Positions 31,563-34,063 of a stretch of DNA of 34,063 nucleotides are shown piece after piece (positions within the stretch are counted from its first letter, which is position 1; every line of letters begins with the position of its first letter). The translations under genes and the position numbers were made by a program. Source of the stretch: Pseudomonadota bacterium (GTDB lineage Bacteria > Pseudomonadota > Alphaproteobacteria > Sphingomonadales > Sphingomonadaceae); the NCBI GenBank assembly GCA_021847605.1, contig JAJZQN010000042.1:1-34063 (forward strand). The letters are read 5' to 3'. The notes below the pieces were generated by a model. The model did no database searches. It saw only the letters and a program-made list of their open reading frames with translations, and had not been told where the DNA came from.

Positions 31563-33095
31563 TCAGGAAACCGCCGGTCCTTCGGTCGGTTCCCTGCGCT
31601 CTGTTACCGGATAATGCACATATTCGCTAATGCCGCGACCGCCCGTGCGCAATTGCGCCCGAATATCGGCTATTCCGTTGCCGTCACGCTTCAGGTCGAT
31701 CTGAACCCGGAACTGGCCGGGTTGATGCAATATCGGATAACCGGCCGTCTTGAGCAGGGTGCCGCCAGTGATATCGGACCAGACCTCCGGCTTCACGCCA
31801 TCGGGCAGGCCGGCAAAGTCGATCACCAGCCGTTCGATCCCCGGCTTGTCCCCCCGTCCGCGCCACACATTCTCGACCGTGGCCATGCCCGCGCTGGCCG
31901 GGCCATGGGCCGCCGTCCAGTCGAGATGATAGGCAACGTCGATCCGCTTGCCCGGCACCGGCGCTGTCGCCGGCACCCAATAGGCTGCGACATTGTCGGT
32001 ATATTCGCTGTCGGTCGGAAATTCGTACAGGCGCACCTGTCCATCGCCCAGCGGCGCGGCGGGCGTCGCCCACAATGACGGGCGGCGCTCATAAAACACG
32101 CCGTCATCCTGATAATGGTCGAAATTCCGGTCGCGCTGCAACAGGCCAAAGCCCTTGGGACTACGCTCGGTAAAGGCGGCGGTGCGGGGGAAGGGGGGAT
32201 TGATGATCGGCCGCGCCTGTGCTGTGCCGTCCGCGCTGGCGATGGACAACAGGTCGCTGTCGTGAATCTCCGGGCGCCAGTCGGTCGACAGGTTGCGGTG
32301 CGCCTGATCATACCAGAACATGCTGGTCATCGGCATCAGGCCGAGTTCCGGGATGGCGCGACGGGGGAAGAGGGCGCCGGTGACATCCTGCTTTACCCCA
32401 TCCTTGCCCAGCGAACAGACGAAGCGGAACGCGCCGGTGATCGATGCCCCGTCCATCAGGGCATAGACGGTGACGCTGTTATCGCTGGTCCGTTCCAGCC
32501 AGAAATGGGTGAAGCGGGGAAATTCTTCCCGCCCGGACATGCTGGTGTTGATGGCTATGGCACGGGCCGACAGGCCGAATTGCTTGGTCGGCCCGGGCGC
32601 ACGGAAGTAACTTGCGCCCAGGAACGACATCCAGTCGCCGTCGCGCGCGGCATTCATGATGCGGAAACCGGCAAAGCCGGCATCGGGCGGTAATTTCTTG
32701 ACCGGATTATTGGCCGGTGCATCGAACATGGCGGGGTCATAACGCAGCGGCGTGGCGCGCCCCTTTTCCACCAGCGCGATCTGCACCGGCTGCGCCGCAT
32801 ATTTGCCAAGCGGGAACAGGCGGATGCCGGTGTCGCCGGGCAAATCGCCCCAGATGGTCCGGTCGTCGCGGAATTGTGCCTGATGCAGTTCCGTATAATC
32901 GATCGCCTGTGCCGCCGGATAGGGGGGCGTTTCCCGGAACGGGGTTTTGGTCAATGCCTGCGCGCGCGCGATCAGCGTATCGAACGAGAATGGCTCGCTG
33001 CGATTTGCGGCCATCAGCGGGCGGGGGAGGATCAGGGCGGCGGTGGAGGCGGCGATCATGGCGCGCCGGTCGATCATGGGCATGGGGCTCTTCAT
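31563..33095 (-). CDS. periplasmic glucan biosynthesis protein OpgG/OpgD
   Basis: This periplasmic protein of the OpgG/OpgD (MdoG) family is needed to branch or release glucans made by OpgH. It has about 510 residues. The N-terminus MIDRRAMIAASTAALILP has a twin-arginine followed by a hydrophobic stretch, closer to the Tat-exported OpgD than to OpgG. Family blocks include SFDTLIARAQALTKTPF, QFGLSARAIAINT, FPRFTHFWLERTS and GFGLLQRDRNFDHYQDDGVFYE. The start is uncertain among ATGs at 33104, 33095, 33083 and 33077; a frame back to 33185 would run through a terminator hairpin and is unlikely. It precedes opgH. Confidence 0.88.
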   Translation of the reverse strand: MKSPMPMIDRRAMIAASTAALILPRPLMAANRSEPFSFDTLIARAQALTKTPFRETPPYPAAQAIDYTELHQAQFRDDRTIWGDLPGDTGIRLFPLGKYAAQPVQIALVEKGRATPLRYDPAMFDAPANNPVKKLPPDAGFAGFRIMNAARDGDWMSFLGASYFRAPGPTKQFGLSARAIAINTSMSGREEFPRFTHFWLERTSDNSVTVYALMDGASITGAFRFVCSLGKDGVKQDVTGALFPRRAIPELGLMPMTSMFWYDQAHRNLSTDWRPEIHDSDLLSIASADGTAQARPIINPPFPRTAAFTERSPKGFGLLQRDRNFDHYQDDGVFYERRPSLWATPAAPLGDGQVRLYEFPTDSEYTDNVAAYWVPATAPVPGKRIDVAYHLDWTAAHGPASAGMATVENVWRGRGDKPGIERLVIDFAGLPDGVKPEVWSDITGGTLLKTAGYPILHQPGQFRVQIDLKRDGNGIADIRAQLRTGGRGISEYVHYPVTERREPTEGPAVS

Positions 33096-33153
33096 GATGA
33101 CCATAACGGCCAAAGCCAAGCGCGTATCCCGATAAATGTTTCGCAAACGCGAT

Positions 33154-33183
33154 GAAACCTCCGCCCGGGGGGACGGAGGTTTC
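33154..33183 (-). terminator. terminator-type hairpin between fliC and opgG/D
   Basis: GAAACCTCCG (33154-33163) pairs perfectly with CGGAGGTTTC (33174-33183) around a 10-base C/G loop. The TTTC arm gives a short T-run on both strands. It lies 127 bases after the flagellin stop and just before the glucan gene. Confidence 0.6.
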
Positions 33184-33213
33184 AATTATGCTGGCCGTTT
33201 GATCGAAGATGTC

Positions 33214-33249
33214 CCCCCGGCGCGGTGGGGACTGTTGATGCGCCGGGGG
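33214..33249 (-). terminator. second GC hairpin downstream of fliC
   Basis: CCCCCGGCGC (33214-33223) pairs perfectly with GCGCCGGGGG (33240-33249) around a 16-base loop, 61 bases after the flagellin stop on the minus strand. Together with the hairpin at 33154 it makes a double stop after a gene expected to be very highly expressed, and may stabilise the flagellin mRNA. Confidence 0.55.
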
Positions 33250-33310
33250 TACATGGGCGGCTGCCGGTGGCCAATACCTCAGCCGTCCAATTCAGTCAGT
33301 GACCCGGTGA

Positions 33311-34063
33311 TTACTGGATCAGCTTCAGGACGTTCTGCTGGCTCTGGTTGGCCTGGGCCAGCATCGCGGTCGACGCCTGGCTCAGGATCTGGGCCTTGGC
33401 GAGGGCGGTCGTTTCGGCCGAATAGTCGGCGTCTTCGATCCGGCTGCGAGCGTCCGTCATGTTGGTGACGTTGTTCGTCATATTGCTGACGGCCGATTCG
33501 AGGCGGTTCTGCGCCGCACCCAGCGTAGCGCGCTTCGTGGCCACCGCTTCCAGCGCCGTGTCATAGGCGGCAAGATCGCTGGATGCGAAGGTCGGAGCCG
33601 TCGCGGTGCCGGTCAGCGTGCCGCCGGTGCCATCCGCCTTGGCGACGGCTGTCAGGCTGAGCGCGCCCAGCGTCAGGGTGACAGTGTCGCTGGCATTGGC
33701 GCCCGACTGGATGCTGACGGTAGCAGGAGCGCTGGCCGAGAAGAGATCCTTGCCGTTGAACTGCGTCTTGCTGATCACGTCGTTGATCTGTGATGCGAGC
33801 TGATCGATTTCGGTCTTGATGTTGCCCTGCGACTTGGTGTCGTTGGTGCCGTTCAGACCCTGAACGGTCAGTTCACGCATACGCTGCAACATGTTGCTGA
33901 CTTCGCTCAGCGCGCCTTCCGCCGTCTGCGCCATCGAGATGCCGTCGTTGGCGTTGCGGATGCCCTGGGTCATGCCCTTGATCTGCGCGGTCATCTGCGA
34001 CGAGATGGCGAGGCCGGCGGCATCGTCCTTCGCGCTGTTGATGCGCTTGCCGGTCGACAGGCG
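33311..34063 (-). CDS. fliC: flagellin, 5' end cut by the window edge
   Basis: This filament subunit has 250 residues visible. The reading frame is open through the right edge and begins RLSTGKRINSAKDDAAGLAIS, the conserved D1 helix, so only about the first 30 residues are missing. The total of about 280 residues marks a short flagellin with a small surface domain. The conserved C-terminus SRIEDADYSAETTALAKAQ and LSQASTAMLAQANQSQQNVLKLIQ is complete. Its promoter, expected to be FliA-dependent, lies outside the window. The sequence may be one of several flagellin genes. Confidence 0.95.
   Translation of the reverse strand, partial: RLSTGKRINSAKDDAAGLAISSQMTAQIKGMTQGIRNANDGISMAQTAEGALSEVSNMLQRMRELTVQGLNGTNDTKSQGNIKTEIDQLASQINDVISKTQFNGKDLFSASAPATVSIQSGANASDTVTLTLGALSLTAVAKADGTGGTLTGTATAPTFASSDLAAYDTALEAVATKRATLGAAQNRLESAVSNMTNNVTNMTDARSRIEDADYSAETTALAKAQILSQASTAMLAQANQSQQNVLKLIQ

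Noticed and set aside
33096..33185. Extended N-terminus of the OpgG/D protein
   Set aside because: It would run through a perfect 10-base terminator hairpin and put about 36 residues before the twin-arginine signal.

Overview
The window looks like a chromosomal segment of a flagellated sphingomonad (Sphingomonadaceae, Alphaproteobacteria; Sphingobium, Sphingomonas or Novosphingobium are candidates). The evidence is high GC with strong third-position GC bias, a DUF4169 protein, a short flagellin, short hook proteins and alphaproteobacterial-type MotA/MotB. Genus is inference; no rRNA or tRNA gene is visible.

Bases 1-1300 carry a serine resolvase with a candidate recombination site upstream, and an unrecognised small gene. 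This is probably the edge of a mobile or accessory region. Bases 1300-9000 are housekeeping and sensory: a PiT-family phosphate transporter with a possible Pho box, a PDZ-protein/response-regulator/histidine-kinase operon, an orphan LacI-type repressor, a DUF4169 protein and argG. REP-like hairpins follow argG. Bases 9100-12014 hold a secreted five-EF-hand protein followed by a second OmpR-type regulator and histidine kinase. A small minus-strand ORF and a bidirectional terminator separate this from the motility block.

From 12370 to the right edge almost everything is motility. On the minus strand lie motA-motB and a complete flgBCDEFGHIJKL run (rod, hook, L and P rings, rod cap, hook junctions). 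Diverging on the plus strand are a compact second MotA/MotB-like pair, flgA, flgM, flgN, a lytic transglycosylase, flhA and fliA. An opgG/D-opgH pair for osmoregulated periplasmic glucans is inserted before the truncated flagellin gene at the right edge. FlgJ has only the rod-cap domain, and a separate transglycosylase gene probably supplies the wall-cutting activity.

Four near-perfect sigma-54 promoters (consensus TGGCACG-N4-TTGCW) can be read directly: before flgB, inside the operon before flgG, before flgA, and before the transglycosylase-flhA-fliA unit. This implies a hierarchy in which sigma-54 drives the middle genes and makes FliA and FlgM, which would then control late genes such as flagellin. 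The flgA promoter also shows that the gene starts at a downstream GTG.

The most unexplained signal is a 67-base element present twice in the same orientation relative to the downstream gene, about 143 bases before argG and before motA. The copies share 54 of 67 bases without gaps, including an identical 24-base core.
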